Source: Chitinophagaceae bacterium (GTDB taxonomy: Bacteria > Bacteroidota > Bacteroidia > Chitinophagales > Chitinophagaceae). From it: a DNA stretch of 64,000 bases. Of the stretch, positions 8,806 through 17,167 are shown one piece after another. The first letter of the stretch is position 1. Each line of letters opens with the position of its first letter. The position numbers were made by a program, and so were the translations under genes. The notes under the pieces were generated by a model, which saw only the letters and a program-made list of their open reading frames with translations, was not told the DNA's origin and did no database searches. The DNA is taken from assembly GCA_023229465.1 (NCBI GenBank), contig JALNZE010000005.1, forward strand, positions 1 through 64,000, given 5' to 3'.

Positions 8806-9036
8806 ATGCCTACAGCTCCAGTCCCTTATCTGTACCCCGCATCCCATAATTTAAACGGTACCGAATTTATTTGTATTGATGCCCATACCTGCGGTAATCC
8901 CGTAAGGGTAGTGGCAGCAGGCGGCCCCGCCTTAAAGGGAAATACCATGAGTGAAAAGCGACAACATTTTTTGCGTGAATTCGACTGGATACGCAAAGGC
9001 CTCATGTTCGAACCCAGGGGGTTTCAGGTAATTTGA
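8806..9036 (+). pseudogene. 4-hydroxyproline epimerase, N-terminal fragment
   Basis: A 76-codon reading frame matching the start of proline racemase / 4-hydroxyproline epimerase: FICIDAHTCGNPVRVVAAGG, then MSEKRQHFLREFDWIRKGLM and FEPRG. In the family this continues for another 250 residues or so, holding both catalytic cysteines; here it ends after FEPRGFQVI. The last few residues (GFQVI) might be the original C-terminus joined by an in-frame internal deletion, as in the neighbouring DapA-like remnant, but that is a guess. The enzyme would convert trans-4-hydroxy-L-proline to cis-4-hydroxy-D-proline, the substrate of the dehydrogenase encoded 75 bp downstream. The fragment cannot be active. 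Confidence 0.85.
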
Positions 9037-9040
9037 TCCT

Positions 9041-9083
9041 AATTAATAATTAATTAATAATTAACCATTAATAATTAATAATT
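9041..9083. repeat. TAATTATTAATT-family AT repeat
   Basis: Tract built from AATTAATAATTAATTAAT units between the epimerase fragment and the dehydrogenase gene. It can pair with itself. Same family as the tracts near 7421, 31683, 41774, 52600 and 54069. Confidence 0.6.
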
Positions 9084-9110
9084 GCGAAATTCGCGGTTTA
9101 ATATAATCAG

Positions 9111-10361
9111 ATGAAAGTAGTTATTATAGGGGGAGGAATTATTGGGTTAAGCAGCGCCTATTACTTACAGTTATCGGGGCATGAAGTAACCGTTATTGAT
9201 AAAACAGCTATGTTGTCTAATTGCTCCTATGGCAATGCAGGCTATGTTTGTCCCAGCCATTTTGTACCCCTTGCCACACCGGGTATAGTAAAACAGGGAT
9301 TGAAATGGATGTTTAATTCGAAAAGCCCTTTTTACGTTCAGCCAAGGCTGAGCTGGAGTTTGATTGACTGGGGACTAAAATTCATGCATGCCGCTACGCC
9401 TGAACGGGTTGAAAAAGCGGCGGTTCCGCTGCGTGATATCGCCATTATCAGTAAAAAGATGTATGAAGAGTGGGTTCGGTTGCCACAGTTTGGTTTTGCC
9501 TATGAAACGAAAGGATTATTGGAAATATTTCAAACAGAACAAGGCGGTGATCATGCAAAGCATGTAATGGAAAAGGCGCTTGAGCTGGGTTTGTCAGATA
9601 CGGTATTACTCGATCACCAGGCGCTGCAGGAGCTGGAACCGCAAACAAGGATTCATGCTTTAGGAGCCATCCATTATAAATGTGATGCCCATCTGTATCC
9701 TAATAAATTAATGCACCAGTTGCTGGCCGACCTAAAACGAAAAGGGGTTCAGTTTCAGGCAAATGAAGAAGTGGTTGGGTTTGAAAATAAAAATGGTTCT
9801 ATTACCCGGGTTAGTACAGGTAAAGCCAATTATGAAGCCGATGCTGTGGTGGTAGCATCAGGCTCATGGAGCAGGGAACTGGCTGCAAAGATGCAGGTGA
9901 AAATTCCCATGGTGCCCGGACGGGGCTATTCTGTTACCCTGGAGGATTCTCCTTATAAAATAAATTATCCGGCAGTACTAATTGAGGGTCGTGTAGCGCT
10001 CACCCCGATGGATAGTAATAAGATACGTTTTGGCGGTACCATGGAAATTACGTCTACCCAAACACCCCCAAGAATCAGCAGGGTAGCAGGTATTCTAAAA
10101 GCTGTTGAAAGATTTTATCCTGAATTTAAAGTGCCCCTGCCATCCATGGATAAAGTGTGGTATGGTTACCGGCCCTGTTCGGCAGACGGATTACCCTACC
10201 TGGGCCGTACCAGGCAATGGAAAAATGTGGTGATGGCTACCGGCCATGCCATGGTAGGGTTGAGCCTGGGTGCCGGAACTGGTAAAATAGTCAGCGAAAT
10301 CCTGAATGAAGAGGAGCTTAGTATGAATATTTCCCCTTTTAATCCTGATCGGTTTCAATAA
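9111..10361 (+). CDS. FAD-dependent D-amino-acid / D-hydroxyproline dehydrogenase (DadA-like)
   Basis: Flavoenzyme of 416 residues of the DAO/DadA family. The N-terminal FAD motif is GGGIIG (7-12), followed by the glutamate/aspartate-ended strand (HEVTVID); the C-terminal FAD-contacting motif is ATGHAMVGLSLGAGTGK. The CPSHFVPLATPG segment and the WYGYRPCSADGLPYLGR segment are typical of DadA-like dehydrogenases. With a 4-hydroxyproline epimerase fragment just upstream, its ancestral substrate was most likely cis-4-hydroxy-D-proline (inference from context). It is the only intact member of that cluster here, so it may now serve other D-amino acids or be on its way out. Confidence 0.82.
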   Translation: MKVVIIGGGIIGLSSAYYLQLSGHEVTVIDKTAMLSNCSYGNAGYVCPSHFVPLATPGIVKQGLKWMFNSKSPFYVQPRLSWSLIDWGLKFMHAATPERVEKAAVPLRDIAIISKKMYEEWVRLPQFGFAYETKGLLEIFQTEQGGDHAKHVMEKALELGLSDTVLLDHQALQELEPQTRIHALGAIHYKCDAHLYPNKLMHQLLADLKRKGVQFQANEEVVGFENKNGSITRVSTGKANYEADAVVVASGSWSRELAAKMQVKIPMVPGRGYSVTLEDSPYKINYPAVLIEGRVALTPMDSNKIRFGGTMEITSTQTPPRISRVAGILKAVERFYPEFKVPLPSMDKVWYGYRPCSADGLPYLGRTRQWKNVVMATGHAMVGLSLGAGTGKIVSEILNEEELSMNISPFNPDRFQ

Positions 10362-10441
10362 CAGAACAAAATGCCCCCGGCTCTGTTTAAATGATGAGCG
10401 GGTATTTGAGTGGCAGCTAAATTGTATTTTTACCAACTATT

Positions 10442-12070
10442 ATGGATCAGACAGCTAACTTCTTACCATACGACCAAACCGGCTATTTTTCTAAAATCGT
10501 TTCAGATTATCTGTCACAGTCGCCCTCATTACAGCCATTTTATCAGCATAGCCCGGATATACATGGTATCAAAGACGCTATTACCGCAAGACAAAAATTT
10601 GATACACCCAGAACTTTATTAGTTGATGTATTAACGCAACAATATGCAACCCTTGTTACCAGCGAAAAAGTAAAACAGAACATTCAATTACTGGCCCGTA
10701 AGCAAACCTTTACGGTTACTACCGCGCACCAGCCCAATATTTTTACCGGTCCTTTGTACTTTATTTATAAGATACTTCATACGATAAAACTGGCTGATGA
10801 GTTAAACCATCAATTACCCGATTATCGTTTTGTACCCGTTTACTATATGGGTAGTGAAGATGCGGACCTGGATGAACTGGGCTTTGTAACCGTAGGTGAA
10901 CAAAAACTGGTATGGGAAACCAAACAAACGGGCGCCATTGGAAGGATGAAAGTGGATAAGGCTTTGCTCAAATTAATTGATGCCATTCATGGACAGGTAG
11001 GTGTACTGCCTTTTGGAAATGAGCTAACGGATTTATTGAGGCAGTGTTATACGGAGGGGAAAAGTATACAACAGGCAACGCTTGAATTAACGAATAACTT
11101 ATTCGCGGAGTATGGGTTAGTAGTGTTAATTCCGGATAACGCTTCTTTAAAAAATGCCTTTCATAGCGTTGTTGAAAAAGAATTAACAGAAGGGTTCTCG
11201 CATAAAGAAGTGGCAGTAACTATTGAACAATTAGGACAGCATTACAAAGTGCAGGCCGGGGGCAGAGAGATCAACCTATTTTATCTTTTAGCTGATAAAA
11301 GAGAACGGATTGAAATGCAGGTACTGACGGCAGGGCAGAAGCAACCAAAGTATGAAGTGAGAACACTGGGATTAAGTTTTACAAAAGAGGAAATATTAGA
11401 AGAACTGTTGAACCATCCTGAACGGTTTAGTGCGAATGTAATATTGCGGGGCGCTTTTCAGGAAACGGTATTGCCCAATATCGCGTTCATTGGTGGGGGA
11501 GGAGAACTGGCTTACTGGCTGGAACTCAAAAAAGTTTTTGAAGCTGTTCAGATTCCCTACCCGGTTTTACTGTTGCGGAATTCTTTTCTGTTGCTAAGTT
11601 CAGCGCAGTCCGCTAAACTGCATTCGCTCGGTTTTAGCGAAGCGGACCTGTTTACTGATGAGTTTACGTTGATCAATTCTTTCGTAAAACGCGAAAGTCA
11701 TCACCAGTTGAGTTTTTCTGCCGAAATACAGCAGGCTCATGACTATTACAATCATTTACGACAAGTTACCGATGCGGTAGATAAAACATTATCGCAACAT
11801 GTAATGGCTTTGGAAAAAAAGTCGCTGAAACGTTTAACGGAACTTGAAAAAAAGTTACTTCGCGCTGAAAGAGTAAAATACGATGTTCAGAAAAATAAAA
11901 TAACCAAACTTAAAAGGGATCTCTTCCCAAATAATAGTTTGCAGGAGAGGGTAGCTAATTTTTCAACCTATTACAGTGCTGATGGAAAGGCATGGCTTCA
12001 AATGGTATATACTGTTTCTTCGGGACTGACCAAGGGATTTGGCGTTATCAGTATCCAGAGTGAGCCGTAA
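10442..12070 (+). CDS. bshC: Bacillithiol biosynthesis cysteine-adding enzyme BshC
   Basis: Putative cysteine ligase, 542 residues, the last step of bacillithiol synthesis, adding cysteine to GlcN-malate in the cytoplasm. The family signature FTVTTAHQPNIFTGPLYF followed by IYKILHTIKLADELN lies at residues 93-125, then VPVYYMGSEDADLDELG. A nucleotide-binding-like core follows (FIGGGGELAYWLELK), and a long coiled coil near residues 440-500 (ALEKKSLKRLTELEKKLLRAE), as known for BshC. The neighbours are unrelated; with ypdA at 4.3 kb it shows the organism makes and recycles bacillithiol. The gene converges on purE, separated by a pyrimidine-rich stretch. Confidence 0.93.
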   Translation: MDQTANFLPYDQTGYFSKIVSDYLSQSPSLQPFYQHSPDIHGIKDAITARQKFDTPRTLLVDVLTQQYATLVTSEKVKQNIQLLARKQTFTVTTAHQPNIFTGPLYFIYKILHTIKLADELNHQLPDYRFVPVYYMGSEDADLDELGFVTVGEQKLVWETKQTGAIGRMKVDKALLKLIDAIHGQVGVLPFGNELTDLLRQCYTEGKSIQQATLELTNNLFAEYGLVVLIPDNASLKNAFHSVVEKELTEGFSHKEVAVTIEQLGQHYKVQAGGREINLFYLLADKRERIEMQVLTAGQKQPKYEVRTLGLSFTKEEILEELLNHPERFSANVILRGAFQETVLPNIAFIGGGGELAYWLELKKVFEAVQIPYPVLLLRNSFLLLSSAQSAKLHSLGFSEADLFTDEFTLINSFVKRESHHQLSFSAEIQQAHDYYNHLRQVTDAVDKTLSQHVMALEKKSLKRLTELEKKLLRAERVKYDVQKNKITKLKRDLFPNNSLQERVANFSTYYSADGKAWLQMVYTVSSGLTKGFGVISIQSEP

Positions 12071-12130
12071 AGGCGCTCACTTACTTTTCTTTCTTTCTTC
12101 TCCTTTGGAATTTTTCATTTCTGCTATAAG

Positions 12131-12649
12131 TTATTCATCGAACCCGTTGGGCCAGTCAAGTTTCAGTTTGGCTACTTTGCCACTTACTTCATGCCCCAGT
12201 TCCTGTTTATAATGGGCAATGGTTGCGGCTATGTTTTTATCGGTACAGCCAAGAATTTGTGCAGCCAGTATGCCAGCATTTTTAGCGGCATTTAATGCTA
12301 CGGTAGCTACCGGTACCCCATTGGGCATTTGTAAAATAGATAATACAGAATCCCATCCATCAATGGAGTTGGATGATTTGATGGGTACACCAATAACAGG
12401 TAAAGTAGTGATGGATGCCACCATACCCGGTAAATGCGCGGCGCCTCCCGCGCCTGCAATGATCACCTGTAAACCACGTTCTTTTGCTGTGGTGGCATAA
12501 TCAACCATTCGAAGTGGTGTACGATGTGCGGAAACAACGGTCAGTTCAAACGGGATATTGAATTGTTTCAGGATATCGGCGGCGGCCTGCATAATGCTCA
12601 GGTCGCTGTCGCTTCCCATGATGATGCCAATGATTGGTATTGGTGCCAT
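12131..12649 (-). CDS. purE: N5-carboxyaminoimidazole ribonucleotide mutase (class I PurE)
   Basis: Purine biosynthesis enzyme of 172 residues converting N5-CAIR to CAIR. It has the phosphate-binding opening IIMGSDSDLSIMQ (8-20), the catalytic VVSAHRTP segment with His at about residue 42, and GAGGAAHLPGMVAS (66-79), all typical of class I PurE. Length is as expected. It lies 98 bp downstream of pdxJ on the same strand, so the two may be co-transcribed, although the intervening sequence has no conserved feature that I can identify. purB lies elsewhere in the window at 40.4 kb, so purine genes are dispersed. Confidence 0.95.
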   Translation of the reverse strand: MAPIPIIGIIMGSDSDLSIMQAAADILKQFNIPFELTVVSAHRTPLRMVDYATTAKERGLQVIIAGAGGAAHLPGMVASITTLPVIGVPIKSSNSIDGWDSVLSILQMPNGVPVATVALNAAKNAGILAAQILGCTDKNIAATIAHYKQELGHEVSGKVAKLKLDWPNGFDE

Positions 12650-12747
12650 AACGTATGTTTAATACTTCCTGCAAGGTACTGGATTTTTGGACGCTTTTAC
12701 TATTCACCAATGGCTGGTTTATCCAATAGCTGGTTATAGCGTTTCTA

Positions 12748-13476
12748 TCAGGCTCCTAACTCCAAACTCCTCCTATACATCTGCACCGCATTTTCATACC
12801 CCAAATAAATGGCATCACAAACCAATGCATGTCCAATACTCACTTCATCGAGTGAGGGGATCTGTTGTTTAAAAAATTTGAGGTTCTGCAGGTCAAGATC
12901 ATGTCCTGCATTCAGCCCCAACCCCAATTCTTTTGCTTTCAGCGCTGCTGTTACATAAGGTGCAATCGCCTGCTGCTGATCGCCTGCTGCAAACTGCCTG
13001 GCATAGCTTTCTGTATATAATTCTATTCTGTCTGTTCCGGTTTGCGCGGCGCCTTCCACCATCTCAATCACCGGATCAACAAACAGGGAAACACGGATAC
13101 CCGCTTTTTTAAAAACACCAATAATATGGGTAAGGTATTGTTTGTGTTGAATGGTATCCCATCCATGGTCGCTGGTTAATTGTCCCAACGCATCGGGAAC
13201 CAGTGTTACCTGGTGCGGTTTTGTTTCGAGCACCAGATCAATAAATTTCTGTTCGGTAGGGTTGCCTTCAATATTAAATTCTGTGGTGATGATCTTCCGG
13301 ATGGCTCTTACATCATCATAACGGATATGCCTTTCATCCGGACGGGGATGCACGGTAACCCCATCGGCGCCAAAACGCTGGGCATCGATAGCTGATTTTA
13401 CCACATCCGGGTTATTGCCGCCACGGCTATTGCGGATAGTGGCGAATTTATTGATATTTACACTGAGCCTGGTCAT
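12748..13476 (-). CDS. pdxJ: Pyridoxine 5'-phosphate synthase
   Basis: TIM-barrel enzyme of 242 residues that joins 1-deoxyxylulose 5-phosphate with 3-amino-2-oxopropyl phosphate to give pyridoxine phosphate. The start is the ATG at 13476 (MTRLSVNINKFATIRNSRGG), the family's canonical opening; an upstream TTG adds two residues only. Further motifs are VTVHPRPDERHI, EFNIEGNP, VSLFVDP and GLGLNAGHDLDLQNL. The last codons (RRSLELGA) fall inside a copy of the GGAGTTTGGAGTTAGGAG repeat family, and the region just upstream of the start carries a longer copy in opposite orientation. Confidence 0.95.
   Translation of the reverse strand: MTRLSVNINKFATIRNSRGGNNPDVVKSAIDAQRFGADGVTVHPRPDERHIRYDDVRAIRKIITTEFNIEGNPTEQKFIDLVLETKPHQVTLVPDALGQLTSDHGWDTIQHKQYLTHIIGVFKKAGIRVSLFVDPVIEMVEGAAQTGTDRIELYTESYARQFAAGDQQQAIAPYVTAALKAKELGLGLNAGHDLDLQNLKFFKQQIPSLDEVSIGHALVCDAIYLGYENAVQMYRRSLELGA
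12752..12777 (-). repeat. GGAGTTAGGAGTT-family repeat, forms the pdxJ 3' end
   Basis: Reverse strand reads GGAGGAGTTTGGAGTTAGGA, a copy of the G/T-rich repeat family. It lies inside the pdxJ reading frame and encodes its last residues. Confidence 0.6.
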
Positions 13477-13489
13477 AAGCAAAAATACG

Positions 13490-13541
13490 GAGGAGTTTGG
13501 AAAGTTAGGAGTTTGGAGTTGGGAGTTAGGAGTTAGGAGTA
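13490..13541 (+). repeat. GGAGTTAGGAGTT-family repeat, pdxJ upstream arm
   Basis: About seven degenerate 7-8 bp units (GGAGTTT, GGAGTTG, GGAGTTA) in tandem in the 84 bp between the pdxJ start and the MBL-fold gene. It is in inverted orientation to the copy at 12752, so pdxJ is bracketed by two arms able to pair. It also marks the left edge of the AT-rich accessory island. Confidence 0.65.
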
Positions 13542-13559
13542 GTTTATTTTTGCCCTTGT

Positions 13560-14411
13560 CTATATTTTTATAAGTTCACCGTCTTTGGGAATGAGAACTT
13601 TTGATTCTAAATTCATTTCAGAAAGCGCTTTAGCCAGGTCAGTTCTTTTTATGAAACAATGGTTTACGGTGTCCATATGAACTGCAATTATTTTAGTTTT
13701 TGGAAGCTGTTCGTAAACTTTCTGTATATCAGCCGGTGTCATTGTTATTGGGTCTCCGGTCAGGAATTTTGCCCCGCCGGCATTAAGAATAATAGTTTTA
13801 GGCTTATGGATTAAAAGCGCTTTTGCAACATCTTCACACCAAATAGTATCTCCGGCTACGTAAACAGATTCTTTTCCGTGCTTAAAAACGAAGCCTGAAA
13901 CATCTCCCATTTTTTTTCCAATTTCGCCAGTGCCATGTTGTCCTTTTGTTCTACTGATCAAAATTCCCTTCCAGTCTGATTTTGAATCAATTGAGGTTAC
14001 ATTCCTAAATCCCTGGTCCTTTATTTTTTCATAATCATTTGGTTGGCAAAAAATCGTTTTGTTTTTGTCTATTAGTTTTTGGGCGGTCGTGTCCCAATGG
14101 TCACGATGAGTATGCGTAATTACAATAGCATCCGCTTCACTAAGCATTTTATCTAATTCTTCGTTGTTTACCGGTAATTCAACCATTGGAAATCTAATAT
14201 CATTTCCACAATTCTGAATGGGGTCTAACCCATTTTTTGAAGACAACATTGGGTCAATCAAAAAAGTCAGGTTATTGATTTTTATTAAAACTGTGGCGTG
14301 TCTGATTAATTGGATACTATTTTGTTTATTCTTTTTATTTATTTCAAATGCAAGCAGGTAAGGTGATGTACCTGTCAATATCAGGCTTTGTAAAAATGTC
14401 CTTCGTTTCAT
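13560..14411 (-). CDS. MBL-fold metal-dependent hydrolase (UlaG-like), exported
   Basis: Metallo-beta-lactamase-fold protein of 283 residues. The N-terminus (MKRRTFLQSLILTG) resembles a Tat or Sec signal of the phylum. The zinc motif HTHRDHWD is at about residues 99-106, a second ligand region is GQHGTGE, then YVAGDTIWCE and HMDTVNHC supply the remaining metal ligands. This arrangement is that of the UlaG/L-ascorbate-6-phosphate-lactonase-like branch rather than true beta-lactamases. The substrate is unknown. Base composition is visibly more AT-rich than pdxJ next door, so it may belong to the transferred island that follows. The opposite strand is quiet. Confidence 0.85.
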   Translation of the reverse strand: MKRRTFLQSLILTGTSPYLLAFEINKKNKQNSIQLIRHATVLIKINNLTFLIDPMLSSKNGLDPIQNCGNDIRFPMVELPVNNEELDKMLSEADAIVITHTHRDHWDTTAQKLIDKNKTIFCQPNDYEKIKDQGFRNVTSIDSKSDWKGILISRTKGQHGTGEIGKKMGDVSGFVFKHGKESVYVAGDTIWCEDVAKALLIHKPKTIILNAGGAKFLTGDPITMTPADIQKVYEQLPKTKIIAVHMDTVNHCFIKRTDLAKALSEMNLESKVLIPKDGELIKI

Positions 14412-14506
14412 TTTATCTGTATTTTTTAGCTTGTCAGGTTGTTAATGATGCACCGGATCCATTTACAATGACCGTTAACGGCAGTTTGTCTAAATACTCC
14501 CTTCTC

Positions 14507-14534
14507 CGAAAAGTCTCCCGCAGGGGACTTTTCG
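14507..14534. repeat. REP-like palindrome A
   Basis: Nearly perfect 28-bp hairpin, CGAAAAGTCTCCC / GGGGACTTTTCG around a short loop, placed 48 bp past the 3' end of the transposase gene. It shares the AAAGTC ... GGGAGACTWTG core with copies B, C and D. Confidence 0.7.
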
Positions 14535-14581
14535 CTTAGAACGATCAATCTCCATGTTATACCAATTCTTCATGAGCATTG

Positions 14582-15157
14582 CTATAAAGTTAATTTAATA
14601 TCCTGTAATTCCATATAGGTTATCACAGGATACACTCCCTGTTTTCCCGTGTAATAGTATTTCGCAGAACTGTGCGCATAATGCTCAGGCAAAGTTGCCA
14701 ACCCGGCTTTACAGGGGTTTAGATGTATATAATTTATCTTTTGTTTCATAAACGCAATCGTTCTACATTCTTTTCTGTCAAATGAGGGCTCAAACACTTG
14801 ATGTTTTTTGTTGTGCAACCGCTCCGTTTTGTTTACCCATGATGCCAATTGTTCCAGTATCTTATTATTACCCTGCTCATGTAATCGTTTTACCAGTTCA
14901 TATGCCATAAAGCGTTTGCCATTGGCTACAACAGTAGTGATGGGTGTCTGGCTGGCGCTGAATGCGATAAGTACATGCGCATGATTGGGCATAATCACAT
15001 AGCCGGCAATATAATGACCCGCTTGTTTCAGGTAATCAAACCATGTATACAAGGCACTGTATCCATCTGTTATTTGAAATAATGGCATCCACCTGGCACA
15101 GGTAAAGGTGATGAAGAATACCCCATCGGGTTCCCCTATTTTTGTTCGTACACTCAT
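14582..15157 (-). CDS. REP-associated tyrosine transposase (RAYT, Y1_Tnp/IS200-like)
   Basis: Single-strand DNA transposase of 191 residues. The ATG at 15157 is preferred to a TTG at 15178. The HUH motif is at His59-Ala60-His61 (GYVIMPNHAHVLIAF) and the catalytic tyrosine is Tyr143 in INYIHLNPCKAGL, the RAYT form of the Y1 transposase family. There is no accessory TnpB and no IS-like terminal repeat; instead REP-like palindromes lie on both sides (A at 14507, B at 15259) and two more are found 2 kb away. That is the expected arrangement for a domesticated RAYT that mobilises REP sequences. All key residues are present, so it looks functional. Confidence 0.9.
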   Translation of the reverse strand: MSVRTKIGEPDGVFFITFTCARWMPLFQITDGYSALYTWFDYLKQAGHYIAGYVIMPNHAHVLIAFSASQTPITTVVANGKRFMAYELVKRLHEQGNNKILEQLASWVNKTERLHNKKHQVFEPSFDRKECRTIAFMKQKINYIHLNPCKAGLATLPEHYAHSSAKYYYTGKQGVYPVITYMELQDIKLTL

Positions 15158-15258
15158 CTGTTTGTTTGATGAATGCAATTTATAGGGAGAACCAAAACAA
15201 TATATTGCGGTTTATACCTAACGCTTACTGTTTTTAGCCGGCAGTCCTTATGCGGGAA

Positions 15259-15289
15259 CCGCAAAGTCCCCTATCGGGAGACTATGTGG
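15259..15289. repeat. REP-like palindrome B
   Basis: Imperfect hairpin CCGCAAAGTCCCC / GGGAGACTATGTGG about 100 bp upstream of the transposase start, between it and the TPR gene. Same core as copies A, C and D. Confidence 0.7.
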
Positions 15290-15329
15290 GGAATAAATAT
15301 TTTTGTTATCGGCTGTTTTGTCTAACATG

Positions 15330-17006
15330 TCATTGTAGTTTTCTAATTTCTTTGTTTAGCTTCTCGATTGTGTTGTTTTTATTTCCTATGTCTGAATTAA
15401 GGGAAGATACTGCAACTCCTGTTGACATACTATTAACGATAAAGACAACTAATGCAACTGCCAACACTGCACCGCCAAGATAAATTATAGCAGCACAAAG
15501 CAAAACCAATAATACTTCTATTAAACCATGAGCAGAACCTATAGCAATTGCAATCGCTAATCCTGCGAGCCAAATAAGCAATCCTCCGCCCCACATTTTC
15601 CATTTCTGTCCAAGTTCAGAATTTTGGCTGTCTACTTGTGATTGCAAGCCATTAATTTCATTTTGTATGCTTGCCTTTTGTCTTTCAATTTCTTCAATGC
15701 GAATTAAATTATTTGCCCTGGGTAATGCTAAAACTCTTTCTCTTTCAAACTTTACAAAGTCAATGATTGAGCCAGTAAATTCTTGCGAAGATATTTTAGC
15801 AAGAACTTGTCCTTGTGAACTAATGTTTGCTCCTGAACTGATTGTCCATGTATTTGAAACCAAAAGCAAGTCGGTAGCTTCTTTTGCTTCCAAAAATGTT
15901 TCATGTTTTATTAGTTTGTCAATTAATGAAAGACGTGAAGTCGCAATACTATTGGGTAGAATTACTTTGCTACATAATTCATATTTTGCTTTTGCTTCTT
16001 GCACTGCTTCAATACGCAGTTTCTCTATAAGATTTAGTATTTCTGGTTTGGAATTTAGGTCTAAATCGGGAAGCACTTCCATAGACAAGAAGCGATTTAT
16101 CCTTATTGCTTTTTCTAAAATTTTTACCGCTTCTGCTACTTGCTGATTTGCTGCTAAATATTTTGCTTGCATCAAACCTGCCTTAGTCATATCTGGAAAT
16201 GTTTTCCATGCTTCCGCTGCAAGTTCTACTGCGGCTGAAAATTTTTCTTGCAAGTAACATGCTTCTGCTCCAAATAGTAAGGCTTCTGCTGCCTCTAAAA
16301 GAAATCCTTTATGAAATTGTAATAAATTATTTGAAACATTTGTTCCATTAACTAACGCTTCTGCTAAATAGTATCGTGCTGAATTTTTAAAAAAAATCTC
16401 GGCATTTTTTGGGTCAAGATGCTTTGTCGATTTTAAATAAATAAAGCCGATATGATATAATGAAAAGAAATCTTTTTTCTCTTTCTCAAGTGCTGCCTGA
16501 AATTCTTCCAACGCATCTGTATAAAAATCACTTTCTGAGTTTTGTCTAAAAGCATTTTGTAAATATTTCATTCCCTCGTCAATGTGATATACTCTTTGCT
16601 TTTGACTGTCAGGAATACGCAATAAATTTTGGATTTGTCCTAAATATGCATGAGTTATTTTTTGCCCTTCTACAACTAATGAGAAACCATGTCCTACTAA
16701 ATTGGACAAGCCGTGAATTCCGTCATTAATATTTTCTAAGTTATAATTAAGGTCAGTAAATCCGCTTTCAAGTGTTGAGCAAATAGCATCACTTGCATGT
16801 TCAATTGCCTCTCTGTGTTTTTGCGAAGAAACCTGAATTGCGTTTTGAACTTCCTTAGTCTGTATGGCAACAACTGCCGCATTCATTTCGCCTGTCTGGC
16901 GAATAGCATTGTCAATTTGATTGACATAGTTCTGGTTTTGTAAATATTTGCCATATTGGCTCATTCGACTTTCACCAGAATACCAGTTGTAAGAAAAGTT
17001 TGCCAT
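15330..17006 (-). CDS. TPR and coiled-coil membrane protein of unknown function
   Basis: Large protein of 558 residues with no signal peptide. Residues 1-150 are helical and polar, with a FSYNWYSGESRMSQYGKYLQ opening and a coiled segment (SDAICSTLESGFTDLNYNLE). Residues 145-330 hold TPR-like helix pairs (DALEEFQAALEKEKKDFFSL; AVELAAEAWKTFPDM; AVKILEKAIRINRFL). A coiled coil follows at about 425-460, then two or three membrane spans at about 463-520 (LLIWLAGLAIAIAIG; LLVLLCAAIIYLGGAVLAVA) and a final coiled coil (LNSDIGNKNNTIEKLNKEI). This is a cytosolic sensor/scaffold-on-membrane design. AT-rich codon use and its place among mobile remnants suggest transfer. Function unknown; a stress or anti-phage role is speculation. 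Confidence 0.75.
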   Translation of the reverse strand: MANFSYNWYSGESRMSQYGKYLQNQNYVNQIDNAIRQTGEMNAAVVAIQTKEVQNAIQVSSQKHREAIEHASDAICSTLESGFTDLNYNLENINDGIHGLSNLVGHGFSLVVEGQKITHAYLGQIQNLLRIPDSQKQRVYHIDEGMKYLQNAFRQNSESDFYTDALEEFQAALEKEKKDFFSLYHIGFIYLKSTKHLDPKNAEIFFKNSARYYLAEALVNGTNVSNNLLQFHKGFLLEAAEALLFGAEACYLQEKFSAAVELAAEAWKTFPDMTKAGLMQAKYLAANQQVAEAVKILEKAIRINRFLSMEVLPDLDLNSKPEILNLIEKLRIEAVQEAKAKYELCSKVILPNSIATSRLSLIDKLIKHETFLEAKEATDLLLVSNTWTISSGANISSQGQVLAKISSQEFTGSIIDFVKFERERVLALPRANNLIRIEEIERQKASIQNEINGLQSQVDSQNSELGQKWKMWGGGLLIWLAGLAIAIAIGSAHGLIEVLLVLLCAAIIYLGGAVLAVALVVFIVNSMSTGVAVSSLNSDIGNKNNTIEKLNKEIRKLQ

Positions 17007-17052
17007 GGTTAAAACTTATTTGATTGCTGTCTATGGAGTGTACGTTTAAATA

Positions 17053-17130
17053 GCCGCTAACAATAAATATACGAAAATTATTATTTAAACTTATTGATTA
17101 TCAATGTCGTTTTATTTCGTTTTTTTGACT
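17053..17130 (+). repeat. 78-bp perfect direct repeat, copy 1
   Basis: Begins GCCGCTAACAATAAATATAC and ends TTTCGTTTTTTTGACT; identical base for base to 18717-18794. It contains the palindrome ATTGATTATCAAT and ATTTCGTTTT-type motifs. It lies 46 bp upstream of the TPR gene start (reverse strand) and abuts REP copy C. Confidence 0.9.
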
Positions 17131-17134
17131 TTTT

Positions 17135-17167
17135 TTCTCCGCATAGTCTCTCGAAGAGGACTTTGCG
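17135..17167 (+). repeat. REP-like palindrome C
   Basis: Hairpin CCGCATAGTCTCTC / GAGGACTTTGCGG. The 33-bp segment is the exact reverse complement of 17286-17318, giving a perfect inverted pair around 118 bp. Confidence 0.85.

Noticed and set aside
13560..14411. MBL-fold protein as a beta-lactamase
   Set aside because: Motif order and the HMDTVNHC segment fit UlaG-like hydrolases, not class B beta-lactamases.
15667..16146. 159-codon forward frame inside the TPR gene
   Set aside because: It is antisense to TPR helices; a Ser/Ile/Phe-rich translation is typical of shadows.
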